A stretch of 64,000 nucleotides of DNA from Stentor coeruleus. Taxonomy: Eukaryota; Ciliophora; Heterotrichea; Heterotrichida; Stentoridae. Both the position numbers and the translations under genes were made by a program. Position 1 is the first letter of the stretch. Each line of letters starts with the position of its first letter. Shown here piece after piece: positions 9,951 through 20,448 of this stretch. The notes beneath the pieces are model-generated. The model did no database searches. It worked only from the letters and a program-made list of their open reading frames with translations, and was not told the DNA's origin. The stretch spans positions 62,001-126,000 of the forward strand of contig MPUH01000059.1 in assembly GCA_001970955.1 (NCBI GenBank), given 5' to 3'.

Positions 9951-12266
9951 TTACTTCTTTAATCTGTAAACACAATGAGAACTAGGTCTTTTAGGAGATT
10001 TTAAAGGAATAGTTTCAATGAGTTTTCTCTGGCTCTCAATCAAAAACTTGCTTTCATTTCTTTGTTTCTGTTCTTTTTTAAACAAATCCTTATACAACTC
10101 ACAGTCAGTTTTCAAATTCTTTATCATTTCTTGTTGTTCATTTATTTTAGCTGATAGATTATTATGTTTTATTTCAGAAGCTTTAAGTTCTTCTTCAGAT
10201 TTCTTTATCATTTCTTTGCAATTTGATATCAATTCAATAAGGTCTTCATCTTTTAATGTGCTAGGCTCAATATAAGACTCTGAAAAATTCACTTTAGATG
10301 ATTTCCCTTTGTCAAAATCTTTTTCTTTAACAGAAAAACATGAACTTCTCCTATCATTTTTTATTATTCTGAATAATTCTTCATATGTATCTTCAGTTGG
10401 CATTGCTGGGATACGGTCAGGTGGGATATTTACAGGTTTTAAATTTTGATTAAATCTTCCAGCTTGTATTGATATTAATAATTTTTTTTGAGCTTGAGCT
10501 AGATCATAAAGACTAGTCATTTCTTTGCATAAGGATTTTATTTTGTTTTTTTTCTCATGACGAGTTTTCTGGAAGTTTTTCATCATATTTGTAATGATTT
10601 TCTGTTTCTCGGATATGCTTTGATCTTTCTTTTGTATGGCTGCTTTGGTTTCTTCGTTATGTATCCTGATCTGATCAGCAAACCTTTTTCTATAAATCTC
10701 CATAATCTCTTGTTTACCTTGAGATTTTAATTCTTCTGGGTTTATAGGTTTAGGCAATGGGTTTAAAGTTTGTGGAAGTTTTTCAACTATAATTTTTTTT
10801 TCGTAGATTAGCACTTTTGAGTTCTCAACCATTTTGGCCAATTCATCAGATTTAGCATCAACTTTTTCTTGCTCATAATATTTCGAATTAAATTTTATAG
10901 TTAAAAGTTCATCTTTTAATCTTTGTAAATGTTCCTTTAAATCAATAACTTTTTTCAAATGCTGTTCTTGATTTAAATATTCTAATTTTTTGATTTTATC
11001 AAGCATGATTTTGTTTTCTTCAAGACTTTTCTGAAGTTCTTGATTGCGTTTGACTTGTTTTTCTACTTTTTGCACTGAGTCTTTTCTTGCTTGGATTTTT
11101 TCTAGTTCTTGTGAGTTACTTTCATTAAGAATTCCCTCAATATCTTCTGTTATCCCCATAACATCACAGAGTTTTTTTAATTGGTTATCTTGATGTAACA
11201 ATATTTTTCGTAGTTTATTTTTAAGTTCAACTTTTTCTTCTTGAAGTTTTTGTATTTGCATATCTATTTCTTCATCTGTAAGTTTACCTATTGCATTATC
11301 ATTTTGGTTTGGTTTACATTTTTCTATAAAGTTCAGTGCGTGAATAGAATCTTGTGTACATGACTTGTGAGGGTTGATACCAACAACAATAGCAAGTTTT
11401 GGAGCATCAGCAAGACCAATCTTAACAATCTTAGTCAAAGGGTGATCTCTCCAAGGTAATTTCGGGGACTTAATATTTGCAAGAACTTTACTCAAAGCTC
11501 CAAAACTCTTACTAAGTAATGGGTGTTCATAATATTCTTTTCCATTTCTAATCTTAGGTCTTTCACAAGCTCCAAGACTTCCAAGAACCAAAGTACTCGA
11601 TGTAGCTTGATTCCAAGTCGATCCTTTCATCCTTTGTTTCAAATATATCAACACAAATGTATGTGCCCGATCAGAATATTCCATGCTTTTAACCTCATAA
11701 CTTTTCCTAAAAGCTAATGAATCTTTAAGCACATTTGCCGCTTCTAATGAATTTCTTACTTCAATCATCGTCGCATCACTAATCACAGGTTTTCCTAAAT
11801 GCTCCCTAATCTCCACATTTTTTTCAAATATTTCAAAACTATTAGGATTATTCACTCCATATGCTAAATCATGAACTACATCTTCATATAATTCAATAAC
11901 CGAAATATTTACCGCAACTTCTTTAGTATTTTCCATTTCTTCAGCGAAATTCAATAAACTATCAATAGTCAAATGATACAACCCAACATCATCTTCTCCA
12001 AAAATCATCTCTTTTTTCCCAGTGTGTCTATGGCCAAAAGCTAAAACAACAGTATTTATTCCCCCTTTGACTAAATTGACTAATGGTTTAGTTGTCACAT
12101 CAAATATTTCAGTTATAGGGATACTACCAGGAAATACCCTAGCGAAATTATAAGTATGAGATTTAGAATCTTGAAAACTTATCTCGCCTTGATCTCTTGA
12201 TATTGAAATCACATCAGACTTTTCATCAGTTTTCAGTTTAACATAGATTGTAACTGGTGAGTCCAT
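9951..12266 (-). CDS. Kinesin-like protein with degenerate motor
   Basis: A 771-residue protein with a kinesin-type motor domain (about 1-315) followed by long coiled coils (about 325-610 and 690-770). Family landmarks are present: VIELYEDVVHDL at 123-134 (family EIYNE..DLL), SKSFGALSKVLANI at 252-265 (family NKSL..L..VI..L) and PWRDHPLTKIVK from 271 (family PYRxSKLT). The nucleotide motifs have decayed. The P-loop is GHRHTGKK at 78-85, with Lys in place of the Thr/Ser that binds Mg. Switch I SSRSH is SDRAH (198-202), and switch II DLAGSE is LGSLGACE. It probably cannot hydrolyse ATP, and may act as a microtubule-binding or dimer-partner pseudo-motor. It lies 26 bp downstream of the PDK1-type kinase on the same strand. 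The kinesin identity is firm; inactivity is inferred. Confidence 0.85.
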   Translation of the reverse strand: MDSPVTIYVKLKTDEKSDVISISRDQGEISFQDSKSHTYNFARVFPGSIPITEIFDVTTKPLVNLVKGGINTVVLAFGHRHTGKKEMIFGEDDVGLYHLTIDSLLNFAEEMENTKEVAVNISVIELYEDVVHDLAYGVNNPNSFEIFEKNVEIREHLGKPVISDATMIEVRNSLEAANVLKDSLAFRKSYEVKSMEYSDRAHTFVLIYLKQRMKGSTWNQATSSTLVLGSLGACERPKIRNGKEYYEHPLLSKSFGALSKVLANIKSPKLPWRDHPLTKIVKIGLADAPKLAIVVGINPHKSCTQDSIHALNFIEKCKPNQNDNAIGKLTDEEIDMQIQKLQEEKVELKNKLRKILLHQDNQLKKLCDVMGITEDIEGILNESNSQELEKIQARKDSVQKVEKQVKRNQELQKSLEENKIMLDKIKKLEYLNQEQHLKKVIDLKEHLQRLKDELLTIKFNSKYYEQEKVDAKSDELAKMVENSKVLIYEKKIIVEKLPQTLNPLPKPINPEELKSQGKQEIMEIYRKRFADQIRIHNEETKAAIQKKDQSISEKQKIITNMMKNFQKTRHEKKNKIKSLCKEMTSLYDLAQAQKKLLISIQAGRFNQNLKPVNIPPDRIPAMPTEDTYEELFRIIKNDRRSSCFSVKEKDFDKGKSSKVNFSESYIEPSTLKDEDLIELISNCKEMIKKSEEELKASEIKHNNLSAKINEQQEMIKNLKTDCELYKDLFKKEQKQRNESKFLIESQRKLIETIPLKSPKRPSSHCVYRLKK

Positions 12267-12292
12267 TTAAAGTTATATACTATAAAGGGTTC

Positions 12293-13600
12293 CTACAAGA
12301 AATGGTCCTTAATAACTTTGTTTATAGCTTCTACCCAACGTTGAGGATTGCTTATAAGTTCTCTAAAATAATAACTTCGTTGTGGATTGTTTATTATAAA
12401 ATCATTCCCAGCTTTTAGTTCTGCTTTAAGATCTTTTGATAATATAATTTCTCTTATATTTGTACTACTACTTGTATCAGTGTAGTAGATTCTAGGCTCA
12501 TTTGACACAACGAGATAACGTTTTTTGAAGAACCACCCGCATTTTTTTTTTATGATCCCGGAAAGGAGGATTTTTGGCTCTAAGGTTTTGATTTCTTCTT
12601 TTCTGCTGTTGAGGAGCCCGATTTCGATATCGTCGTTTTCTTCTTCGTCTTCTGCCTCGCTGGATTTTTTTTCAACTTTTTTAGGCCAGTTGTTGTAGGG
12701 AACTGGGATGTCGAGGATGTTTTCTATGTCGAAGTTTGAGATAAAGGGGTGGCTTTTTAGAGCGGCTAAGTCGTTGTCTGATCCGATTTCTCCTGCGCCT
12801 AGTCTTCTTTCAGGATCTGCTACAAGAAGCTTTCTTACAAAGTCCTGACCTTCATTATCAGTTCCATTGGGGAAGCTTATTGCGCACTGCCTAATCTGCT
12901 CGAAAATCAAGTACTGACTCATACCTTGGAAGGGAGGGTGACCTACAAGCATCTGATACACAACGCATCCTAGAGCCCATAAGTCAACACCAATCCCAGC
13001 TTCTTGATCACTAAGTACTTCTGGTGATACATACCTAATAAAAACTCACTCTGCAGTTCCAACAAATGTATGTCCTCTTGCTCTTGTTGAAGGGTTGTTC
13101 AAATCCTTAGCTGTGCCAAAATCGCTTAACCTCAAGTGATATTCATCAGAAATTAACAAATTTTCAGGCTTCAAGTCTCTATGCACAACACCCACATTAA
13201 ACATAAGTTCAAGAATGTGGACAATTTCAGCTGTATAAAAGCTAATTAAGTGTACAGGCATCCCTGAAGTGAAACTGTTGATTAAAGATAAAAAATCACC
13301 ATGAGGGCAATATTCAAGAACATAATACAATTTTTCTGGATCTTGGAATGTATAAAATAAACGCACAGTTCCTGGATGATTGCGAAGTTTGGCTAGGATA
13401 TTTTTTTCGATTAATGCTTGGGAGGTTTTGCCTTCCTATATAGAATCTACCCGCTGTAGATGTGATTTTTCAACGATTTTTATGGCAAAAAGTTCTCCTG
13501 TATCGATTTTCTTGGCTTTGGCTACACGGCCATATGCACCTTGTCCGATTATGGTTGTGAATATAAAGTCTTCCCTTCCGAGCTTTTTAGTTTCAACCAT
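12293..13600 (-). CDS. PDK1-type AGC protein kinase with PH domain
   Basis: After removal of two 15-nt introns (13436-13450 and 13035-13049) the gene encodes about 425 residues. The kinase domain has glycine loop GQGAYGRV (19-26), Lys41, HRDLKPEN (Asp137), DFG (155-157) and the activation segment TFVGTAEYVSPE, which matches the PDK1 autophosphorylated loop, with Thr173 in place of the usual Ser. APE is present as SPE. A C-terminal PH domain begins at about residue 340 (SGIIKKKCGWFFKKRYLVVS) and ends with the typical Trp helix (NPQRWVEAINKVIKD). The kinase-plus-PH order is that of 3-phosphoinositide-dependent kinase 1, which phosphorylates activation loops of other AGC kinases at membranes. 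The human protein is about 130 residues longer. The first intron contains the only in-frame stop that would otherwise cut the gene. Confidence 0.9.
13035..13049 (-). other. 15-nt intron in PDK1-type gene
   Basis: The intron reads gtgagtttttattag. Removal joins GCA-GAG-TAT (AEYVSPE), restoring the activation segment exactly where the kinase consensus demands it. Confidence 0.95.
13436..13450 (-). other. 15-nt intron in PDK1-type gene
   Basis: The intron reads gtagattctatatag. It holds an in-frame TAG, and removal joins QR to EGKTSQALIEKNIL, which matches the AGC kinase alpha-C region. Confidence 0.93.
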
Positions 13601-14636
13601 TTATAAGTAAAAATATTTGATATTGGGAAGTTTAAGGGTTTTTAGAAGGTAGAAATATTGGATATGTGGATTAGGATTTTTGATGCTGGTTTTTTTGAGA
13701 GAGGAAGTTTAGAAAGAGGAAAAAATATTGGGTAAGGGAAAAGGAAAAGGATATAGAATGTAGGTAAAAGGAAATTCTAATAATTCGCTAACTTTATCGC
13801 TTATTGGTATAGCTTTAAAAATAATTTATGATTTATATTTTGAATTTACAAACTGTAAGCATATTCTGCAAAATAGAAATTATCTTCTATTTTTATTGGG
13901 TTATTAACAATAAAATCTTCAGATAAAGAAAAATCAGTTTTTCATTTATCATAAATTTTACTAATAAACAATATAATAAGTTCCTATTAATACTTTTAAA
14001 CTTAAAAAAAATTGGAAGTTATATTAATGATAATGATATTTGTGCTTTTTTAATATCGATCAAGCTAGCTGATACCATAGTTATACATTTTGTGCTATAG
14101 AATCAAATCAGATTATAATAATCGACATCCATGAACTTTTAACAATATAGGCAATTCTGAATCTTAAAATACATTTTTTTATAGAAACTTTATATTTGGA
14201 AAATATAAAAGTCTTTATGATAAATGCTGTTAGCTGAAGTTTTATAAAATCCTCAGTGTATTATAATGATTAAATTTTAGGGTGTTAAAAAATGAAACAT
14301 TTTCCATATATAATTTATCAAATAAAGAATGAAATTATTTAAATTTGAACTTCTATACAAAACCTAAAATCATCAAACCTTACATAAGCTAAATCTCACT
14401 TATTTATATAATTAATACCTTCTAGACTATAAAAAGTTTTAGTATAATCTAACATTTACAAAAAATATTCAGCCTAATAATTTTGAGTACATTTTTTTAT
14501 TATAATCGATTTTTATATCTAATCACTTATCAAGTATAAAAATTCCACCCCACAACAAGTTATTTTTAACACCCAAATAAACAACTTATCTATAAAAATC
14601 AAAACTTCATCAAAAAAACCTAAATATATTAATTTA
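13601..14636. other. AT-rich noncoding stretch
   Basis: About 1 kb with no sustained frame, tRNA or repeat that I can see. It lies between the 5' end of the PDK1-type gene and the 3' end of the F-BAR gene, so it should hold one promoter and one terminator. Confidence 0.55.
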
Positions 14637-16145
14637 TCACTGAGTCGAATCAAGACTATCATTAACCGCATTCATGATCTCTTCAGTCTCTTCATCTGAA
14701 AAAGCATACTTTTGTGCATACTTCTCCATCAATGCTTTAGCCCTATCAATCGATATCCTAAAACTCATCATAACATTCCCAAAAGATACCAACTGACAAA
14801 AAACCAAATTTTTCTCATGAGACAAATCCTCACAATTCTCAACACCCTGCTTTTTTAACTCTTCAAAAATCGCATTATTAACAACATTTTCCCAGAAATC
14901 CATTTTTTTCCATAAACTATGTTCCATAATACAGCTTTGTAAAAACACTTTTCCTTTTATACTTTCTTTATAAAAAGTTTGTGACAATATTATACAGCTT
15001 TTTGATATATTAATATCTTCAGTTCTTTCACATTCATTTAAAGCTGCTAGCATAAGTTCGACCATTGTCCCAAATCCTTTTTCTGAAATTTTAAAATTCC
15101 CAGTACTTCGTCTTAGATTCATACACCAAGACCATGCTTTACGTCCTAAGGGTTCTTTAAGCCTCATGTTAAATTTCACATAATCTTCAGAGATCAAACT
15201 TTCTCCATCCCAAGCTTTTGTAATGATGCTATCGATTTCTTTCTTATATATTTCTTCAACTGCAATTTTAGTCCCTGTTAATACCCCACTGGTTTCTAAT
15301 ACAGATATACGAAAACCATCTCCAGTACCTTGAAACAGAGGATGGACCCCTTCATATGTATCAACAATAATTTCATCTAGGACAATATCAAAAATATCAG
15401 CTTTTATATATATAATTTCTTCATGGAATATTGATGTCGGGAAAGATGAAGCCTCAACTTTTTTAAACACAATTTCCGCAAGTACTTTTAAAGAGTTATC
15501 AAAATGTTTACATCGATTTTCTTCTAAAGAGTTATACAAAACAATGATTTTCTCTAGGGTTTGATCACATTTTTCAATTGCCTCATTGTAAGAGTTAGCT
15601 GAAGTTTTATAGTTTTCCAAGTTAGAGTCCATATCTTTTTTCAAAGCCTGAAATTTTTGTAAGATTTTTTCTTTTTTTGACGACGAAGGTTCTTTATCTA
15701 AATCAAAAGCTGCTTGTTCACAATCTCTACATGATATATGATATTTTTCCATAGCATGATTTGCCCGTTTATATTTTTTCATCATATATTCACTGAGCTT
15801 TTTACCTTCAGCATAAGCAATTTTTATTGTGTAACTCTGTGTTGAAAGGAATTCTTTGAAATTGTTTATTATTAGGTTTGATAGATTGTCTGAAAATACC
15901 TTAGCTTTAGATGATAAGGTATGTGTAAATATGCGAAGCTGTTCGAAAAAAGAATTTGGGGAAATATCTAACCCAGCATGATTCGATATCCTTTCCATAC
16001 CTTTAGCATAAATTTCTTCATTCAACGCCCACTCCTTCAAAACACACAAAAGTTTTTCAATTTCCTTCCTTTTCCCCAAATTCTTATTTTGCAAACTCTC
16101 AAGAAAATCATTTAATTTATTCATTATATATCTTATCATAATCAT
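14637..16145 (-). CDS. F-BAR domain protein
   Basis: A 502-residue protein. Residues about 8-235 form an F-BAR (extended FCH) domain: MNKLNDFLESLQNKNLGKRK, then an EIYAKGMERIS segment (family YAKxLxKL), followed by long helices. Such domains dimerise into curved rods that bind and bend membrane at sites of endocytosis or contractile structures. The C-terminal half (about 320-490) is helical, with a W...CMNLRR segment and an LWKKMDFWENVVNNAIFEELKKQG stretch. That stretch resembles the helical region of the SBF/MTMR5-KIAA0513 type, a tentative suggestion. The annotated first Met may not be used: Met8 begins the F-BAR core. It ends with TGA. The cyclic-nucleotide-binding gene lies just upstream on the same strand, about 11 bp away. 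Confidence 0.75.
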   Translation of the reverse strand: MIMIRYIMNKLNDFLESLQNKNLGKRKEIEKLLCVLKEWALNEEIYAKGMERISNHAGLDISPNSFFEQLRIFTHTLSSKAKVFSDNLSNLIINNFKEFLSTQSYTIKIAYAEGKKLSEYMMKKYKRANHAMEKYHISCRDCEQAAFDLDKEPSSSKKEKILQKFQALKKDMDSNLENYKTSANSYNEAIEKCDQTLEKIIVLYNSLEENRCKHFDNSLKVLAEIVFKKVEASSFPTSIFHEEIIYIKADIFDIVLDEIIVDTYEGVHPLFQGTGDGFRISVLETSGVLTGTKIAVEEIYKKEIDSIITKAWDGESLISEDYVKFNMRLKEPLGRKAWSWCMNLRRSTGNFKISEKGFGTMVELMLAALNECERTEDINISKSCIILSQTFYKESIKGKVFLQSCIMEHSLWKKMDFWENVVNNAIFEELKKQGVENCEDLSHEKNLVFCQLVSFGNVMMSFRISIDRAKALMEKYAQKYAFSDEETEEIMNAVNDSLDSTQ

Positions 16146-16156
16146 CCTCTTCTCAA

Positions 16157-17446
16157 CTAATATTCCATCCCTCTAATCCTTTCTTGAATTTTCTTAAAAA
16201 CTCCATAAAAGTTCCCATTAGGTTGAAAGCCTTTGTTATTAAAAAAAACATTAGCATTTCTTGGTCTACTCGTGACAACACAATTTTCAATAATACTCGC
16301 TGTAGGACTTGCCATTTGTATCCCCGATTTTTTCTTTAAACAATTAAGCATTTTTGTACTAATAAAAAGCTTTGGTGATTGACTAACTTCTCTTTTCCTA
16401 AACCTTTTGATTAAAGATAAGCTTATATCAATATTAGGTTTTATAGTCATTGGTGTTGCTGAATAATTTCTTTTATTTTCACTCATATGCTCTATACTTT
16501 TAAGTCTATATTGTCGCATTTTGTTCCTGGCGTTATTTCTTAGGATAAGCTGTTTTAATGATTCTTTGCTTATTTTTGATAAAAAATCATCACGAGAGAT
16601 CCAAAAAACCTCAGCGCTATCTGATTTACAATGGGCACAATATTTACGAGGGATGTTTAAAAGGATTTCTTCATCACCGAAAATATCTTTTGTTGTTATT
16701 AAAGCCACTTTTAATGCTCGGGGTAGATTTTTATTATTTGAAGATTTTGTTATGGTTGTCAATTCGATTTCTCCTTTTATTATTATATAAGCACCGTCTG
16801 CTTTATCATCTTTAGCGTATATTAGATCTTTTTTTTTATAATGACGTTGTTTGAAAAAGAATGTGAGCTTTTCAATTGATCGTTTTGACCATTCGCTGAA
16901 AACTTTTAAACTATGAAGGAACTCGATTTTTTCTTCAAGTTTTTTGGCAAAAGAATGACCTAAAAGTCGATTGTAGTCTTCTTTGTAAAGGACCATTAGG
17001 TAAGTGTTTTCATGGCAGATAGCTGTGGCGAATCTAGGCTGGTTTTTTATTAAGGAAAGTTCCCCGAAACTACTGCCTTCGATTAAAAAAGCTAAACTTT
17101 CCATTTGACAGTCTTCGTTTGGGCTATTGTAATTGATAACAATCTGTACTTTACCTTGCAAAATTATATAAAACTTATCTCCCTTATCACCTTCCTTAAA
17201 TAAAACCTATATATCCTATACCTCCCCCATCACATGATATTCATAATTCAAGAACTCACATATTCTAAAGTGCATTTTTTCTCCAAGGTCTTTTATTAAC
17301 TGTTCAAAAAACCCTATACTTTTTGTCATTTCAACCAATATCTGTATCATCCTTAAATTTCTCAAAGCTATAGGTGTTGATAATATTTGTAAAATCTCTA
17401 TAAGATTTGTATTCATTTTTATAACTATTAGTCTAATAATTCTCAT
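16157..17446 (-). CDS. Cyclic-nucleotide-binding protein, two CNB domains
   Basis: The frame is joined across a 15-nt intron at 17207-17221 to give about 424 residues from the ATG at 17446; an internal ATG at 17416 is also plausible. The first CNB domain is canonical: MGEVLFKEGDKGDKFYIILQGKVQIV, then the phosphate-binding cassette FGELSLIKNQPRFATA with the Glu and Arg that hold the cyclic phosphate. A second CNB-like domain follows (DLIYAKDDKADGAYIIIKGEIEL ... IFGDEEILLNIPRKYCAH). It keeps the cassette Glu but has a changed spacing, so it may be weak. There is no kinase or channel part. It is probably a cAMP or cGMP sensor. The C-terminus is basic. It lies upstream of, and in the same direction as, the F-BAR gene. 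A guanylyl cyclase lies 12 kb away. Confidence 0.82.
17207..17221 (-). other. 15-nt intron in CNB-domain gene
   Basis: The intron reads gtataggatatatag and contains in-frame stops. Removal joins MGE to VLFKEGDKGDKFYI, recreating the CNB consensus exactly. Confidence 0.95.
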
Positions 17447-17449
17447 CAA

Positions 17450-18232
17450 ATTGTATTTGTGTACTAAGATTTAATTTTTTTCATCATTGATTTTTATAAT
17501 TAGTTATCTTTGACCTACTCATTGCTTTTCTTGATGTCTTCAACCCATATTTTTTTTAATTTATGAGTGTTAGTTTCGTTATTAGCTTTGATTTTATAGT
17601 ATTTAAGTCTTTTATCCTAAGGTCTATAGTTTGAGTTTGTCTATAAGTGAAAATCTGAATTCATCATCGATTAGTTGGAAGTATTGAAAATATTTGAGTG
17701 AATTATTATTATTTTTAGTAATTGATGATACTGATGAAAGCTTTAATTATTGTATGAAGTAAATTTTGACTGCTGAGGTTTTGATGTTATGAACTTTTAA
17801 TCTGAATTTTACCTCTGTTTGTGGTCGATATACAAGTTTCATTTTTCTTCACATGGCTTAAGGGAATGCTCTAAGAATGTTTTTTATTTGTACTGATTGT
17901 TAGGAATTTATGTTTTAGATATAAGAGATATCATTGAAAGTTTCACCAGAAAGATTTTCAAATCGGGCTTGATGCTGAGGATAGACATTCATATCTTTAA
18001 TGGATTATCCTTGAAACTCTTAGGATTTTTGAAGTTTTTTCAAGGTTTGGACTAAATATTTAATTCGCAACGTAATCCAGCTTAAAAGGATTTTATATTT
18101 ATATCATAGTTTTGAAGGCAAACCTAATTTTCCATTATAATATAAACTGTTAATATTTTGAATTATAGTTTGTATAATATATAAAATTATAAGCTAATAT
18201 ATATTTAGTTAGAATAATAGACTTTTAAGAAA
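17450..18232 (-). pseudogene. Possible gene relic in spacer
   Basis: The spacer is less AT-rich than usual. One minus-strand frame gives protein-like runs, for example IKDMNVYPQHQARFENLSG near 18000-17950 and MKLVYRPQTEVKFRLKV near 17850. The frame is broken by roughly ten or more stops over about 190 codons, a density not far from chance at this base composition. No GT-AG 15-mer arrangement removes them. It may be a worn gene or an upstream remnant of the CNB gene, or nothing. Confidence 0.2.
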
Positions 18233-19780
18233 TCAGGAGTAACACCCTGAGATGAATTTCCCTAAAAGTTTAGTTCTTAGTTCATCACGGACTTGTCTTT
18301 CAAAATTGTCGAAAATCTGTACCCGAACTGTTAAATCCTTTATTTCCCCAACATCTAAATTTTTTATAAACTCTTTATATCTCCATTCTAAAGCTTGTAA
18401 AAACATCTCAGGCTTATCAACTCCAGTTTTAAAAGGATCTTCACTATAAACCTCAATTTCTTCATTTATATCCAATTTTTTATCTGAATCCTCTCTATGC
18501 ATCACGTTATTTACACTAAACAACTTCGACTCAAGATTGTTCCTAAACCTCCTCAAGCTTAAATTCAGTTTTTTCGAGCTTTTTTGTAACAATTCTTTAC
18601 TTAATTCAACAGCCTCTTCAAATTCTGTGTGTTTTTTCTCATTTTTCCGCACTTTTTCTATTTTTTCTTGTACTTTTATACTCATTTGATTACTTTCTTG
18701 TATTTTACATTCTGGGTTAAGTTCGAAATAATATTTTATACACTCATTTAAAAACTCATAAAATATCTTCAAACTTCCAGTACGATCACATTTGTCAATA
18801 TATAAAACATCAATTTTGTCTATAAGTTCTTTACTATATTTTACAGCATTTAAAGATATGTGTTTCTGATGAATTAACTCAGGAGCTTTTCTGCAAATCT
18901 GAATCATTTTACCTGGCATTTGTAAATATTTATGCATTATTGTGTATATTTTATTATTTTGTCCTTTTTTCATAGGGAGAGTTTCTAGGTCTTTATCAGC
19001 ATCACTGAAAAAACAAATAAAAACTTGGAAGATATTGAAAATATTCTCATTAGGATTGTTGTTATTAGTTTGAGAGTTTTTGGATTTTACAGCATTGTAA
19101 CATTGTTTATCTAGAAGTTTTTTAAGTATCTGTATAGGAATTACGCTTATAACTTTAAGATTTAGAAGGGAGATTTGATTTTTTATATGGTTACGCTGCA
19201 CAAGTTCATGAGCATTTTCGTTTATTAAAGATAAAGCTCCTTGGATTTTTTGCTTTAAAGAGTCCCAGTTTAGTGTTTGCTGTTTTGTTAGTATATGCAA
19301 AATCCCATTCATAGAGATATAGAATTCTAATGAGAATTCCGGGTTACCAGCGAAATTGTCAGTCAAAGCTTTGGAGATTGTCTGAGTTTTACTAAGTATA
19401 TTTGTTGTAATTTCCCCATTTGATGTTAAAAGATCAGACAAAAAGTCTATGAAAATTTCATTAGCTTTTTTAGTAGATGATGATGATAAGAGAAATCCTT
19501 TATGATTGGTAGATGATGGAGTTGATGATCTAAGTTTAGGTTTTTCATTGTGACTATGGGTTAAACTGAAATTTCTAAGATTCGTATTAGAACTTGGAGG
19601 CTTTTCGGAAGTCTGGCTCACAAAAGTACTGCAAAATAAAGACATAGTCTCTGAGTTCGTAGGTGGGTCAGTTTTCGTTTCCTCAGAACCCTCGCAATCA
19701 TTTTCCATCTCATTAAAGTTTTTTTGATATATCTTCTCTAGAAACTGCTTACGTATAGATGGTCCTTTTTCAGGTTCCAT
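18233..19780 (-). CDS. Hypothetical helical protein
   Basis: A 515-residue protein that I do not recognise. The first 110 residues are Ser/Thr/Pro-rich and probably disordered, with a (S)SSST run. Residues about 110-300 are helical with hydrophobic periodicity (FIDFLSDLLTSNGEI ... ISVIPIQILKKLLDK). Residues 360-440 form a charged coiled coil (KVQEKIEKVRKNEKKHTEFEEAVELSKELLQKSSKKL). A C-terminal helical block ends in RDELRTKLLGKFIS. There are no transmembrane segments, no signal peptide and no introns. The stop is TGA. It could be a cytoskeletal or scaffold protein, but there is no motif to decide. Confidence 0.7.
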   Translation of the reverse strand: MEPEKGPSIRKQFLEKIYQKNFNEMENDCEGSEETKTDPPTNSETMSLFCSTFVSQTSEKPPSSNTNLRNFSLTHSHNEKPKLRSSTPSSTNHKGFLLSSSSTKKANEIFIDFLSDLLTSNGEITTNILSKTQTISKALTDNFAGNPEFSLEFYISMNGILHILTKQQTLNWDSLKQKIQGALSLINENAHELVQRNHIKNQISLLNLKVISVIPIQILKKLLDKQCYNAVKSKNSQTNNNNPNENIFNIFQVFICFFSDADKDLETLPMKKGQNNKIYTIMHKYLQMPGKMIQICRKAPELIHQKHISLNAVKYSKELIDKIDVLYIDKCDRTGSLKIFYEFLNECIKYYFELNPECKIQESNQMSIKVQEKIEKVRKNEKKHTEFEEAVELSKELLQKSSKKLNLSLRRFRNNLESKLFSVNNVMHREDSDKKLDINEEIEVYSEDPFKTGVDKPEMFLQALEWRYKEFIKNLDVGEIKDLTVRVQIFDNFERQVRDELRTKLLGKFISGCYS

Positions 19781-20448
19781 ATATGAATTTATGATAATAT
19801 TTTAACTTTTATCTAAACTTAAAAACTCCGATCTTTACTTAAAACTTAAACAAAATATATCATTTCTTAAATAAAACTCTGATAATTTTTTTTTCTTCTA
19901 AAAATCGATTTTTAACTTGGATAAGATATGCTCTGTTTAAATTTCTTATAACAATCATAGAATATTGTAAGGGTTATAATTTATTAGGTAAGATTTTATT
20001 AGGATATCGTAAGGGATAAATTTTTTAGATAAGATTTACTTTTATGATATAGTAAAATATTTTAGTTTGATGTGGTTTAGAAATTATTATTGTGATAATT
20101 ATTGAAAATATTCAAGTATTTAATTAACTGTAAAATTTCAGCTTTGATTTTATAAGATTACTAAACCTAACACTATCACTTTTTTTTACTTACTTTATCT
20201 TATAACCATGGATTTTTATATTTCCAAAACTTTTTATACTGAAAATATTTATTTCCTAAACACAATTTCATGAATAAAAAAACAAAACTCCTATTAAAAT
20301 TACATATAAANAACTCCTATTAAAATTACATATAAACCCATAAACTAATGTGTGATTTATCACATAAACTTATTGTAAAAAATACTACCTTCAATCAAAA
20401 TAAAACCTTATAAAAAAAAAAAAAATACAATTCTATTTACTAAAAATA
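19781..20448. other. AT-rich spacer with assembly seam
   Basis: No gene is seen. It contains the N at 20311 flanked by a 25-bp copy, described separately, and an A-run near 20413-20425. Confidence 0.6.
20286..20336. repeat. Assembly seam: 25-bp copy around N
   Basis: Positions 20286-20310 and 20312-20336 are the same 25 bases separated by one N at 20311. This is the pattern of two contig ends laid end to end without merging their overlap. Confidence 0.85.

Noticed and set aside
10018-10275. 85-residue plus-strand frame in the kinesin-like gene
   Set aside because: It is antisense to the coiled-coil part; Leu/Phe/Ser-rich shadow frames are expected there.
13380-13610. 76-residue plus-strand frame
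   Set aside because: It lies antisense to the first exons of the PDK1-type kinase.
17450-18232. Idea that in-frame TAA/TAG are read as Gln here
   Set aside because: Complete genes on both sides end with TAA, TAG and TGA, and the stop density in this frame is near chance for the base composition.
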